A stretch of 64,000 bases of DNA from Fundidesulfovibrio terrae (GCF_022808915.1 NZ_JAKZFS010000004.1:1-64000); one strand, 5' to 3'; shown: positions 8,496 through 17,236, counted from the stretch's first letter. Translations and numbers: made by a program. The notes: generated from the sequence alone by a model not told the origin.

Positions 8496-10994
8496 CTACT
8501 CGCTGGCCTTGTTGTTGCGCTGTGCCGCAGCGAGTTTCTTTTTGTCCTCCGGCGACAGCTTGGGCCTGTCGATGGTCAGGGTGATCTTGTTGATCGTGCC
8601 GGTGAACGGGAACGGCGGCTGGTAGTCCGCGTCGTTCACCCCGGTCAGGGTGTCCGAGCCGACATCCAGAGACTCGTCCCATTGCAGGATGAACGGCAGC
8701 GTGCGCTCCATCTGCTGCGTGGCCACGGCAGTGCCGTCCACCTTGAGCACGCCCGTGCCGCCGCGCCCGATGCCGGAGAAGTTGTTGAAGGCCAGAGTGC
8801 CCATGCCGAGCCCGTCATACTTGAAGTCGAATTCGAGCACGTGCTTGCCGGGCGTGAGTTCCGGGCCTTCCCACTTCACGCGCTTGAGATCGACCAGGTT
8901 CCACAGGAACACCGGCTTGTTCTTGAGCAGATAGAAGCCGTACCCCGCGAAGCGGCCGCCCTGGGTGATCAGCATGCCCTCGGCCCCGCCCTGGGGGATG
9001 TCCACCTCGGCCTTGAAGTTGTAGGAGGCGTTGAGAATGGACGGGGCGTCACCGTTGGGCGTGCCGGTCAGCGGCCTCGTCCAGGTGAACACGCTGCGTC
9101 CTTCGGTGATGCTCGGCCTAGGGGTGATCGCCCGGGTCACCATCGATGTATCCAGCGGCAGCACCTGGTACTTCTTGGCCTCCTGCATGAACAAGGCCTG
9201 CATCTGCTTCAACTTCTCGGGATACTTGGCGGCAACGTCGGTACATTGCGTCCAGTCGGTATTGAGATTGTAGAGTTCCCAGGGGAAGGTCATCGGGTCC
9301 GTCGGGACAGCGGCCACGTCCCAGGGTGGGCGCATGACCTTGGTGCTGGCCATCCAGCCCTCATGATAGAGGGCACGGTCGCCCATCATCTCGAAATACT
9401 GTGTCTTATGAGTCGAGGGGGCCTTGGCGTTCCTGGCGTCGAAGGTGTAGGCCATGCTCACGCCTTCGATGGGGCTTTGCTTGATGCCGTCCACCATCTT
9501 GGGCTGTTTGATCCGCGTCGCTTCGAGGATGGTCGGCACGATATCGATCACGTGGTGGAACTGATGGCGCAGGCCGCCCTTGTCCTTGATCACCTTGGGC
9601 CAGGAGATGGCCATGCCTTGCCGGACGCCGCCAAGGTGGGAGGCGATCTGCTTGGTCCAGGGGAAGGGCGTGTCGAAGGCCCAGGCCCAGGGCACCGCCA
9701 TATGGTTGTAGGTTTTGTCAGTGCCCCAGGCCTCGTAGAAGTACTTGAGCTGGTCCGCGACCGGGACATCGACCCCGTTGAACATGGCCACTTCGTTGGG
9801 CGTTCCGCTCAGTGTGCCTTCGGAACTGGTGCCGTTGTCGCCGTTTATGTAGATGATCAGGGTGTTGTCGAGCTTGCCCAGATCCTCCACCGCCTGGATC
9901 ACCCGGCCGATTTCGTGGTCGGTGTAGGCCACGTACGCGGCGAAGACATCCACCTGGCGGATGAACAGCTTCTTCTCATCGTCGGAGAGGGCGTCCCACT
10001 TCTTGAGCAGGTCGTCCGGCCAGGGCGACAGCTTGGCATTGGCCGGGATGACTCCGAGCTTCTTCTGATTCTCGAATATCTGCTCGCGCAGGGCGTTCCA
10101 GCCCTTGTCGAACAGGTGCAGCTTGCTGATCTTGTCGATCCATTCCGGGGTGGGGTGGTGCGGGGCGTGGGTGCCGCCGGGCACGTAGTAGATGAAGAAG
10201 GGCTGGTCCGGGGCCAGGGCGTTGATGCGGTTCATGTAGTCGATGGCGTCGTCGGCCATGGCCGTGGTCAGGTTCCAGCCCGGTTTGCCCTGGAACGGAT
10301 AGATCTGGGTGGTGTTGCGGAACAGGTTGGGCTCCCACTGGTTGGCGTCGCCGCCCACGAACCCGTAGAAATACTCGAAGCCCATGCCGATGGGCCACTG
10401 GTCGAAGGGGCCGTCCTGGCTGGCCTGGAAGGCCGGGGTGTTGTGGTCCTTGCCGAACCAGGATGTGCGGTAGCCGTTGTCCTTGAGAATGCGGCCGATG
10501 GTGGCCTTGTCGCGCTCGATGATGCTGTCATAGCCGGGAAAGCCGGTGGCCTGCTCGGCAACCACGCCGAAACCGACCGAGTGGTGGTTGCGTCCGGTGA
10601 TCAGCGCGGCGCGCGTCGGGGAGCACAGGGCCGTGGAGTGGAAATTGGTGTAGCGCAGGCCCTGGGAGGCGATGCGGTCCAGGGCGGGCGTCGGGATCAC
10701 GCCGCCGAAGGTGCTGGGCACGCCGAAGCCCGAGTCGTCGGTCATGATCAGCAGCACGTTGGGCGCGCCCTTGGGGGGGACGACGCGCGGCGACCAATAC
10801 GGCTTGGATTTGGGCGCGGTTTCAGCAATTTTTCCGCCGAATTTCTGCGGCGGGGCCGGAAGCTGGTCCCCCTGGATGGTCATGGTGCCGCTGGGCGATC
10901 CCGGCGTGCCGTAGACCACCTGGCCCAGCGCGGTTTTTCCGAGCGTTGGAGCAACGAGGAAAAGAGCCAGAGCGAATGCCATAAGCCGGTGCAT
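8496..10994 (-). CDS. Arylsulfatase (formylglycine-dependent, Cys type), exported
   Basis: 832 residues with a signal peptide (1-24). The sulfatase fold starts at 'APNVLLIMTDDSGFG' with the metal-binding Asp pair. The catalytic motif 'CSPTRAALITGRN' (CxPxR, near residue 125) has Cys as the residue converted to formylglycine, which in anaerobes is done by a radical-SAM maturase; none is encoded in this window. 'YINGDNGTSSEG' provides further metal ligands. The C-terminal about 150 residues form a beta-rich domain ('KHVLEFDFKYDGLGMGTL'). It would hydrolyse sulfate esters in the periplasm. The start has AAAGGAGG upstream. A sulfate-scavenging role fits a sulfate reducer, but the substrate is unknown. 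Confidence 0.9.
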   Translation of the reverse strand: MHRLMAFALALFLVAPTLGKTALGQVVYGTPGSPSGTMTIQGDQLPAPPQKFGGKIAETAPKSKPYWSPRVVPPKGAPNVLLIMTDDSGFGVPSTFGGVIPTPALDRIASQGLRYTNFHSTALCSPTRAALITGRNHHSVGFGVVAEQATGFPGYDSIIERDKATIGRILKDNGYRTSWFGKDHNTPAFQASQDGPFDQWPIGMGFEYFYGFVGGDANQWEPNLFRNTTQIYPFQGKPGWNLTTAMADDAIDYMNRINALAPDQPFFIYYVPGGTHAPHHPTPEWIDKISKLHLFDKGWNALREQIFENQKKLGVIPANAKLSPWPDDLLKKWDALSDDEKKLFIRQVDVFAAYVAYTDHEIGRVIQAVEDLGKLDNTLIIYINGDNGTSSEGTLSGTPNEVAMFNGVDVPVADQLKYFYEAWGTDKTYNHMAVPWAWAFDTPFPWTKQIASHLGGVRQGMAISWPKVIKDKGGLRHQFHHVIDIVPTILEATRIKQPKMVDGIKQSPIEGVSMAYTFDARNAKAPSTHKTQYFEMMGDRALYHEGWMASTKVMRPPWDVAAVPTDPMTFPWELYNLNTDWTQCTDVAAKYPEKLKQMQALFMQEAKKYQVLPLDTSMVTRAITPRPSITEGRSVFTWTRPLTGTPNGDAPSILNASYNFKAEVDIPQGGAEGMLITQGGRFAGYGFYLLKNKPVFLWNLVDLKRVKWEGPELTPGKHVLEFDFKYDGLGMGTLAFNNFSGIGRGGTGVLKVDGTAVATQQMERTLPFILQWDESLDVGSDTLTGVNDADYQPPFPFTGTINKITLTIDRPKLSPEDKKKLAAAQRNNKASE

Positions 10995-11333
10995 GACGAC
11001 CTCCTTTGGCGCAAACTTGGCACTACGATCGAAAAATCAGGGAGAAGGGGCGGTGAGAATATCCGGAATGAGAATTGAAGAATGCCGGAAATCCGCCTGG
11101 TTGAACGAGCCGTGCGTCAATATATGGCGCGCATTATGCGTATGCAGAATAAATAGGGCAAAGGCCAGCTAAAAATGAAAGCAGGTCGGACAGCAAATCT
11201 GACATATTGTGATCACGGGTAAAAACGTGTCCTCGCGCCGATGTTGCAGGCCTGCGCCCACGGTTGTTTCAAACCCCGTTGACAGTCCCTTGTATCGTGA
11301 ATAATGCTCATTTGAGCAAAACAAGGAGCGACG
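10995..11333. other. Divergent intergenic region, sulfatase / DUF134-NifX
   Basis: About 340 bp between two divergently transcribed genes. It is AT-richer than the flanks around 11100-11250. It holds the sulfatase ribosome-binding site next to 10994 and a plausible sigma-70 promoter for the plus-strand gene at 11279-11305. No coding sequence is recognised. Confidence 0.45.
11279..11305 (+). promoter_or_regulatory. Candidate sigma-70 promoter for the DUF134-NifX gene
   Basis: A perfect TTGACA (11279-11284) is followed after 15 bp by AATAAT (11300-11305, five of six matches to TATAAT). The spacer is shorter than the optimal 17 bp. The start codon is 29 bp downstream with an AAGGAG ribosome-binding site. 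Confidence 0.45.
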
Positions 11334-12017
11334 ATGCCCCGGCCAAGACTCTGCCGCAAGGTCTCGGCAACCCCGAAGTCCACCTACTTCAAGCCCCGTG
11401 GCGTTCCCTTGGGCGACCTGGGCGAGACGCGCCTCAGCGTGGAAGGGCTCGAAGCCCTGAAGCTTTCCGACCTGGAGAGCCTGACCACCTCCGAGGCTGC
11501 GCAGCGCATGGGCGTCTCCCGCCACACCTTCGGGCGCATCCTGGCCGAGGCCAGGCGGGCCGTGGCCGACGCCCTGGTGAACGCCCAGGCCCTGCGGATC
11601 GAGGGCGGGGAGTATGCCGTGGCCGAGCAAAGCAGGGCTCCCGAAAGGCAGAGGACGGTGAGCATGAACATCGTCGCCGTAAGCGCCGAAGGCCCCATGC
11701 TCACGGACACGGTGGACAGCCGTTTCGGGCGCGCTGCCGGGTTCGTGGTGGTGGATCTGGACACCACGGACACCCGCTACATCGACAACGGCCAGTCCCA
11801 GGCAATGGCGCACGGGGCGGGCATCCAGACGGCGGAGCGCATCGCGGACGCGGGCGCGGGGGTTCTGCTCACCGGCATCGTCGGCCCCAAGGCGTTCCGG
11901 GCCCTCGAGGCCGCCGGGATCAAGGTGGGCCTCAACCTGGAAGGCCTCACAGTGGGCGAGGCCGTGGAACGCTACAAGTCAGGCCGGGTCCCTTTCGCGG
12001 ACGGCCCCAACAAGTAG
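11334..12017 (+). CDS. DUF134 domain fused to a NifX/NifB-type iron-molybdenum cofactor domain
   Basis: 227 residues. The first about 95 are a DUF134 domain with a sigma-70 region-4-like helix-turn-helix ('LESLTTSEAAQRMGVSRHTF'), a putative DNA-binding module. Residues 110-225 form a dinitrogenase iron-molybdenum cofactor domain ('LTDTVDSRFGRAAGFVVVDL', 'AHGAGIQTAERIADAGAGVL'), a fold that binds Fe-S or FeMo-co precursor clusters. The fusion suggests a cluster-sensing transcription factor or a cofactor carrier. An AAGGAG ribosome-binding site precedes the ATG. The next gene encodes a stand-alone domain of the same family and an Mrp ATPase follows, a common arrangement in sulfate reducers. No nif structural genes are in the window. 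Confidence 0.85.
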   Translation: MPRPRLCRKVSATPKSTYFKPRGVPLGDLGETRLSVEGLEALKLSDLESLTTSEAAQRMGVSRHTFGRILAEARRAVADALVNAQALRIEGGEYAVAEQSRAPERQRTVSMNIVAVSAEGPMLTDTVDSRFGRAAGFVVVDLDTTDTRYIDNGQSQAMAHGAGIQTAERIADAGAGVLLTGIVGPKAFRALEAAGIKVGLNLEGLTVGEAVERYKSGRVPFADGPNK

Positions 12018-12064
12018 GCCGGGCAGAGGCTTCCCCGTCATCAGCAACTCAAGGAGACATTCAC

Positions 12065-12442
12065 ATGGAAACGACAATCGTGGCGGTGCCTTCGGTCATG
12101 CCCGGCGGCCTGGATTCCCAGGTCGGCGAGCATTTCGGGCACTGCGAAATCTACACCCTGGTCGAGGTCGGCGTATCAGAGGTGGTGTCGGTCGCCACCT
12201 TGCCCAACGTCCCCCACGAGCACGGCGGCTGCATGGCCCCGGTGCAGCACCTGGCGGGCCGGGGCGTCAAGGCGCTCATCGCCGGGGGCATGGGCATGCG
12301 CCCGCTCATGGGGTTCAAGCAGTTGGGCATCGACGTCTACCACGGCGGCAACGCGGCCAGCGTGGCCCAGGCGGTCCAGGCCTTTCTCGACGGGAAGCTC
12401 CAGCGGTTCTCCACCGAGTTCACCTGCCGCGGCTGCTCCTGA
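12065..12442 (+). CDS. Dinitrogenase iron-molybdenum cofactor (NifX/NifB C-terminal-like) protein
   Basis: 125 residues comprising one NifX-type domain: 'VGEHFGHCEIYTLVEV', 'HGGCMAPVQHLAGRGVKALI', and a C-terminal 'FTCRGCS' with a CxxC pair. The Cys and His residues could hold a metal cluster. The ATG at 12065 is preceded by AAGGAG. It follows the DUF134-NifX fusion by 47 bp and is probably co-transcribed with it and the Mrp ATPase. Function in Fe-S/Mo cluster handling is inferred from the family. Confidence 0.85.
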   Translation: METTIVAVPSVMPGGLDSQVGEHFGHCEIYTLVEVGVSEVVSVATLPNVPHEHGGCMAPVQHLAGRGVKALIAGGMGMRPLMGFKQLGIDVYHGGNAASVAQAVQAFLDGKLQRFSTEFTCRGCS

Positions 12443-12552
12443 TAGCCGGCCGACCAGGACGATTCACCGGACCAACCAACCCGGCCTAAGGCGGGCGTCC
12501 GCGCGGCTCCCCACACCAGTCCGCGCGGACGTCCCGCCACCCAGGGGGCTTC

Positions 12553-12735
12553 ATGCCGGTCCTCGAGATAAAATGCCGCGATTGCGGCTTCACGGGCGTG
12601 GTCATCACCCTCGCGACGGCGACGGCCGCCCCATCCCGGCGGAGTGGACGCCAGGGCGGCCATGGACAGGCTTCGCGGCGGGCCCTCGGCGTCCGGAAAC
12701 CCTCAAACGCGCACCGGTGCGCGCGAAAAGCGTAG
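12553..12735 (+). pseudogene. Small zinc-ribbon ORF, probably frameshifted
   Basis: Starts MPVLEIKCRDCGFTGVVI, like the first CxxC half of FmdB-type zinc ribbons, but then becomes low-complexity Ala/Arg sequence. The second CxxC pair expected in such proteins is absent in this frame. Removing one C from the CCCC run near 12630 would move to a frame reading 'PGGVDARAAMDRLRGGP', more protein-like and open into the Mrp gene. So this is either a decayed small protein, a sequencing error, or a divergent peptide. Position between the NifX and Mrp genes fits a small accessory zinc-ribbon gene. Confidence 0.4.
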
Positions 12736-12739
12736 AGAC

Positions 12740-13600
12740 ATGAACCAATCCCCATCCGGCGACGGAGCGAACGAATCCTTGCAACCCCTGGAAATCCCCG
12801 GCGCCATCGCCCGCATCAAGAGCAAGATCGTGGTCTTGTCCGGCAAGGGCGGTGTGGGCAAGAGCACCGTGGCGGCGAACCTCGCCGCCGGGCTGGCCCT
12901 GGAAGGGCTCAGGACCGGGCTTCTCGACGTGGACGTCCACGGCCCGAGCATCCCCCGGATCATGGGCCTTGCGGGGGTGAAACCGGAGATGGCCGGGGAC
13001 GCCATCCTGCCTGTGGAATGGAACTGGAACCTGAAGGTGGTCTCCATGGGCTTTTTCCTGGCGAACCCCGACGAGGCGGTGATCTGGCGCGGGCCGGTGA
13101 AGGGCGGCGTCATCAAGCAGTTCCTCACCCAGGTGGCCTGGGGCGACCTGGACTGCCTGGTGGTGGACTGCCCCCCGGGGACCGGCGACGAGCCGCTTTC
13201 CGTGCTGCAGATGCTCGGCGAGGACGCCACCGCCCTGGTGGTCACCTCTCCCCAGGACGTGGCCATCGACGACGTGCGCCGCTCCATCGGCTTCTGCAGG
13301 GAGCTGGGCAACCCCGTGCTCGGCATCGTGGAGAACCTGAGCGGATTCCACTGCCCCCAGTGCGGCACGGTGCACGACATCTTCAAATCCGGCGGAGGAG
13401 AACGGCTGGCCGAATCGGCCGGGGTGCCCTTCCTGGGGCGTATTCCCATCGATGGGGAAGTCGGCCGGGCCGCCGACCAGGGCGAAGCGTACCTGGCGGT
13501 CAAGGGGACTTCCCCGGCAGCCTCGGCGTTCAAGCGGGTGGTCGCGGCGGCGGTTCGCCATGCCGCCGGTCGCGGCCGGGAGGCCAGCGGCGACGCATGA
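12740..13600 (+). CDS. Mrp/NBP35 (ApbC-type) P-loop ATPase, iron-sulfur cluster carrier
   Basis: 286 residues from the ATG at 12740. The deviant Walker A 'GKGGVGKST' is at 35-43, followed by 'GLLDVDVHGPSIPRIMGL' (switch I) and 'LVVDCPPGTGDEP' (Walker B). 'FHCPQCGTVHDIF' supplies the CxxC that bridges a [4Fe-4S] cluster between two subunits in this family. The N-terminal Cys cluster of eukaryotic NBP35 is absent. It carries and delivers Fe-S clusters in the cytosol using ATP. The ribosome-binding site is weak; the frame is open upstream to 12644, but that extension has no family similarity. Confidence 0.9.
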   Translation: MNQSPSGDGANESLQPLEIPGAIARIKSKIVVLSGKGGVGKSTVAANLAAGLALEGLRTGLLDVDVHGPSIPRIMGLAGVKPEMAGDAILPVEWNWNLKVVSMGFFLANPDEAVIWRGPVKGGVIKQFLTQVAWGDLDCLVVDCPPGTGDEPLSVLQMLGEDATALVVTSPQDVAIDDVRRSIGFCRELGNPVLGIVENLSGFHCPQCGTVHDIFKSGGGERLAESAGVPFLGRIPIDGEVGRAADQGEAYLAVKGTSPAASAFKRVVAAAVRHAAGRGREASGDA

Positions 13601-13717
13601 ACGCCTCCGCCAGGGGCTCGGCCCGCCCGGCAGGCGCCGAAACGGGGTGCGCCTTTGGGCGGGCCGGGTTCTCGCTACGCAAACAAACCGGCCGTCCGGA
13701 AAGAGGAGCCGCAAGCC

Positions 13718-14183
13718 ATGCATGAGCCGCGAGCCACGGACACAACCGCGCCGAATACCTCGGTCAGTTCGGCATTCGGCCATTCGCAATGCATTATGTG
13801 CGGAGAAAACAACCCCTGGTCCCTGAAGCTGGCGTTCCCCCCTCGGCGGCGACGGGGCGGTCACGACGCGCTTTGTGGCGCGGCCCGAACTTCAGGGCTA
13901 CCCGGGGCTGCTCCACGGAGGCGTCACCGCGTCCCTTCTGGACGCGGCCATGACCCATTGCCTGTTCCATCACGGGATAAAGGCTCTCACGGCCGATCTT
14001 CACGTCCGGTACACCCACGCCATACCCTGCGACGCGAGCCTGGACATCCGTGCGGCCATAACCAGAAGCAGGCGGCCCCTCTACCACCTGCGCGCCGAAC
14101 TCACGCAGGACGGCCGGCGCTTGGCCTGGGCCGAAGCCAAATTTCTTGCCCGAAACGAAGGCGCGCCCTTGCCGGGCGCGTGA
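13718..14183 (+). pseudogene. PaaI-family hotdog thioesterase, frameshifted in a C-run
   Basis: From the ATG at 13718 (AGAGGAG upstream) the frame reads 'FGHSQCIMCGENNPWSLKLA', the usual opening of this thioesterase group, then loses similarity. Deleting one C from the C6 run near 13836-13842 restores a continuous protein through 'RFVARPELQGYPGLLHGGVT' and 'TADLHVRYTHAIP', to TGA at 14181-14183, with the conserved 'HGG' hotdog motif. The restored product would be about 154 residues and hydrolyse acyl-CoA thioesters. Either a genuine frameshift or a homopolymer sequencing error. It lies between Mrp and the CoA-disulfide reductase genes. Confidence 0.7.
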
Positions 14184-14239
14184 CGACCCAACCCGACAGA
14201 ACCGCCAGAACCGTGCGATAACCGACAGGGAGGCCCCAT

Positions 14240-15931
14240 ATGCCGAACATGCGAATAGTCGTCGTCGGAGGAACCGCCGCCGGACCCAAGGCCGCCGCCC
14301 GGGCCAAGAGGCTCAACCAGGGCGCCGAGGTGATCCTGATCCAGAAGGCTCCGGAGCTCTCCATGGCCTCGTGCGGATACCCGTATTACGTCTCCGGCGA
14401 CGTGGCCGCCCGCGACCAGCTCTTGAGCACGCCCGCCGGCGTGGTGCGCGACCCGCTGTTCTTCGCCGGGGCCAAGGGCGTCAAGGCGTTGGTGAACGCC
14501 GAGGTGACGGGCGTGGACCCGAAGGCCAAGACAGTGACCTTCCGCAAGGCGGCGGGAGGGCCGGAAACCCTGGAATACGACAAGCTCATCCTGTGCACCG
14601 GGTCCACGCCGCGCGTCCCTCCCTTCCCCGGCGTGGGCCTGGAGGGCATATTCACACTTCATTCCATGTCGGATGCGGACGTTCTGCGCGCCGTGGGGGC
14701 AGGCGCCGCCGGGAAAAACGCGGTGGTCGCGGGCGGCGGGCTCATCGGCATGGAGACCTGCGAGGCCCTGGCCGCCTGCGGGATGAACGTAACGGTGGTG
14801 GAGAAGCTGCCCAACATCCTGGCCTTCCTCGATCCGGAGCTCTCCATGCTGGTGGAGAACCATGCCCGCGCCAAGGGCGTGCGGGTGGTCACCGGCATGG
14901 GCGTGGCCGGGTTCGAAGGCGCGGACGGCCGGGTGAGCGCCGTCCGCCTGGAGGACGGCAGCTCCCTGCCGTGCGACCTGGCCGTGGTGGCCCTGGGCGT
15001 CGCGCCCAACGTGGGGCTGGCCCGCGACGCCGGGCTGGCCATCGGGGCCACCGGGGGCATCGCCGTGGACGAGCACATGCGTACCTCCGACCCGGACATC
15101 TACGCCGCCGGCGACTGCGTGGAGGTGACCTGCCGCTTAACCGGGGGGAAGACTCTGGCCCCGTACGGCGACCTCGCCAACCTGGAGGGCCGGGTGGCGG
15201 GGGAAAACGCCGCCCTCGGGGACAAGGCCGTGTTCCCGGGCACCATCCACAGCGGCATCTGCAAGGTGTTCGACCTCGCGGCGGGGGCCACCGGGCTGTC
15301 CGAACGCAGGGCCAGGCAGGCCGGATACGACGTCGTGACCGCCGTGAACGCGAGCCCGGACAAGCCCGGGTTCATGGGAGCGAAGCTCCTGGTGTCGAAG
15401 ATGATCGCCGATGCCGGAACGGGACGGATTCTCGGCTTCCAGTGCGTCGGAGCGGGCGAGGTGAACCGGCAGGTGGCCGAGGCCGCCGTGGCCGTCATGG
15501 CGGGCCTGACCGTGGAGGAAGCGGGCATGGCCGACCTGCCCTACGCCCCCCCGTTCTCGCTGGCCATCGACCATTTCATCGCCACCGCGCATGTCCTGGA
15601 CAACAAGATGCGCGGGCTGTTCGCGGGCGAATCCTGCATCGAGGTCCGGCGCGGGCTGGACGAGGGCAGGGAGCAGTACTTCCTGGACGTGCGCGGCCCC
15701 AAGGAGTTCGAGGAGATGCGCCTGGGGGTGGGGGAGACGCTCATTCCCCTGGGACAGCTCCGCAACCGCCTGGACGAGCTCCCGGCGGACAAGGGCGCGC
15801 GCATCGTGGCCTACTGTAAGGTGTCCATGCGCGGCTACGAGGCCCAGCGCATCCTGGAGGGCAGGGGCTACGACAACGTGGTGGTCATGGAGGGCGGCAT
15901 CATGGCCTGGCCGTTCGGACGGGAGAAATAG
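14240..15931 (+). CDS. CoA-disulfide reductase-like flavoprotein with C-terminal rhodanese domain
   Basis: 563 residues. The N-terminal FAD site 'IVVVGGTAAGPKAAARAKR', the NAD(P)H site 'NAVVAGGGLIGMETCEAL' and 'DIYAAGDCVE' define a class-III pyridine nucleotide-disulfide oxidoreductase. The single redox Cys45 in 'SMASCGYPYY' matches CoA-disulfide reductase/NADH:polysulfide reductase-type enzymes. Residues about 460-563 are a rhodanese domain with catalytic Cys526 ('VAYCKVSMRGYEA'). Known relatives reduce CoA persulfide, polysulfide or disulfides. Cytoplasmic sulfur metabolism is a reasonable role in this organism. The gene is followed by a long perfect palindrome. Confidence 0.88.
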   Translation: MPNMRIVVVGGTAAGPKAAARAKRLNQGAEVILIQKAPELSMASCGYPYYVSGDVAARDQLLSTPAGVVRDPLFFAGAKGVKALVNAEVTGVDPKAKTVTFRKAAGGPETLEYDKLILCTGSTPRVPPFPGVGLEGIFTLHSMSDADVLRAVGAGAAGKNAVVAGGGLIGMETCEALAACGMNVTVVEKLPNILAFLDPELSMLVENHARAKGVRVVTGMGVAGFEGADGRVSAVRLEDGSSLPCDLAVVALGVAPNVGLARDAGLAIGATGGIAVDEHMRTSDPDIYAAGDCVEVTCRLTGGKTLAPYGDLANLEGRVAGENAALGDKAVFPGTIHSGICKVFDLAAGATGLSERRARQAGYDVVTAVNASPDKPGFMGAKLLVSKMIADAGTGRILGFQCVGAGEVNRQVAEAAVAVMAGLTVEEAGMADLPYAPPFSLAIDHFIATAHVLDNKMRGLFAGESCIEVRRGLDEGREQYFLDVRGPKEFEEMRLGVGETLIPLGQLRNRLDELPADKGARIVAYCKVSMRGYEAQRILEGRGYDNVVVMEGGIMAWPFGREK

Positions 15932-15983
15932 CGCCCGGATCGCGGATGCCGGTTGGCCAGATGCCTCGCTTTCGGCTATGTTG

Positions 15984-16018
15984 CCGATGATGCCCGGTCC
16001 TGGACCGGGCATCATCGG
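15984..16018. repeat. Perfect 17-bp inverted repeat (hairpin) between reductase and efflux genes
   Basis: CCGATGATGCCCGGTCC and its exact reverse complement flank a single T. The RNA would form a very stable hairpin. It sits 53 bp after the reductase stop and 19 bp before the adaptor start. No T-run follows (CCTGATGGAGG instead), so it is not a classic Rho-independent terminator. It could stabilise the upstream mRNA end, attenuate read-through or be a protein-binding site. Confidence 0.75.
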
Positions 16019-16036
16019 CCTGATGGAGGTTTTAGA

Positions 16037-17236
16037 ATGCCCTCGTCCCGACTGATGCCCATGGTGCGGCTTGCCGCGCTGGCCGTGTTCGCGCTGCTGC
16101 TCGCCTGCGGTAAGGAGCCGCCCGAGGTTCCCGCCCCGCGGACCGTGCAGGCCCCGACCCGCGTGGTCCACACGGAAGAGGCGGTGGAGTGCCGCTCCTT
16201 TCCGGCCCAGGTGGAGTCGCGCAACAGCGTCACCCTGGCCAGCAAGCTCTCCGGAGCGGTGGTCGAGGTCATGGCCCAGGAGGGCGCGGCGCTGAAGGCC
16301 GGAAACCCCATCCTGCGCATCGACGACAAGGACCTGCAGAGCCGGGAGCAGGGGCTCGCCGCGTCCATGGCCCAGGCCGCCTCGGAGCGCCAGGCCCTGG
16401 AGGCCCGGGCGTCCCACGCCAAGGCCAATCTGGACCGGCTTTCGCGCCTGCTGACGCAGAAGGTCATCAGCCAGGACGACTTCGAGAAGGCCCGCACCGA
16501 ATACCTGGCCCTGGCCAGGGAGGTGGAGGCCAACGCCGCCCGCGAGAACGCCGTGGCCGCCCAGAAGGCGGAACTCAAGTCCCTGAACGCCTACACGCGC
16601 ATCAACGCCCCCTTCGACGGCGTGCTCACCAGGCGGTATGTCGACCAGGGGGCCTTCGTCGGCGCCGGGCAGCCCCTGGCCATGCTGGACGACGTGGCCA
16701 GCGGATTCGACCTGGTGGCCCAGGTGGACGAGAGCCTGTTGCCCGGGCTCAAGGTCGGGCAGCAGGTGGTGGGCGTCGTTCCCTCCCTGGTGCCGGACCC
16801 CGTGCCGGTCAGGGTGAGCGCCGTGGTGGGCCGGGTCGACCCCGCCACCCGGACCTTCAAGCTCAAGGCGGAACTGCCTCCCCTCGGGGCGGTCCAGCCC
16901 AAGGGCGGCATGTACGGCCGCGTGTTCCTGCCCGCCCGGATTTCCAAAAAGCTCCTGTTGCCCCTTGAATGCCTGCGCATGCGCGGCGACCTCCCGGCCG
17001 TGTTCGTGGTGGACGCCTCGGGCGCGGTGGGCTTCCGGGTGGTCAAGCCCGGCGGGCGGTTCATCAAGGTGATGCTGGAGGGAAAACCCTTCCTCACCGA
17101 TTCCGAAGCCTTCGAATCCCCGGGCGCGCCGGGCTTCGTGGAGATCCTCTCCGGGCTCGGCGACGGCGACAGGGTGGTCTGCGCCAAGACGGAGACCCTG
17201 CGGGAGGGCGACCGCATCGCCGAGGCCGTTCAGTGA
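16037..17236 (+). CDS. RND efflux periplasmic adaptor (HlyD/AcrA type), lipoprotein
   Basis: 399 residues from the ATG at 16037, with GGAGGT just upstream. The N-terminus has a lipobox ('FALLLACGKE'), so it is probably anchored to the membrane by lipid. 'SRNSVTLASKLSGAVVEVMA' and 'GALKAGNPILRID'-like sequence form the lipoyl/barrel-sandwich domain. A long helical hairpin (about 100-180) and the barrel region ('YTRINAPFDGVLTRRYVDQG') follow. It couples the inner-membrane RND pump to an outer-membrane channel. Its TGA overlaps the GTG start of the pump gene, so the two are translated together. Confidence 0.9.
   Translation: MPSSRLMPMVRLAALAVFALLLACGKEPPEVPAPRTVQAPTRVVHTEEAVECRSFPAQVESRNSVTLASKLSGAVVEVMAQEGAALKAGNPILRIDDKDLQSREQGLAASMAQAASERQALEARASHAKANLDRLSRLLTQKVISQDDFEKARTEYLALAREVEANAARENAVAAQKAELKSLNAYTRINAPFDGVLTRRYVDQGAFVGAGQPLAMLDDVASGFDLVAQVDESLLPGLKVGQQVVGVVPSLVPDPVPVRVSAVVGRVDPATRTFKLKAELPPLGAVQPKGGMYGRVFLPARISKKLLLPLECLRMRGDLPAVFVVDASGAVGFRVVKPGGRFIKVMLEGKPFLTDSEAFESPGAPGFVEILSGLGDGDRVVCAKTETLREGDRIAEAVQ

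Noticed and set aside
8427-11078. Long plus-strand open frame opposite the sulfatase
   Set aside because: No domain, biased Gly/Val/His composition, and the minus-strand sulfatase has intact catalytic motifs.
13718-14183. Programmed ribosomal frameshift in the thioesterase gene
   Set aside because: No slippery heptamer with stimulatory structure is evident and thioesterases are not known to use frameshifting; an indel in a C-run is simpler.
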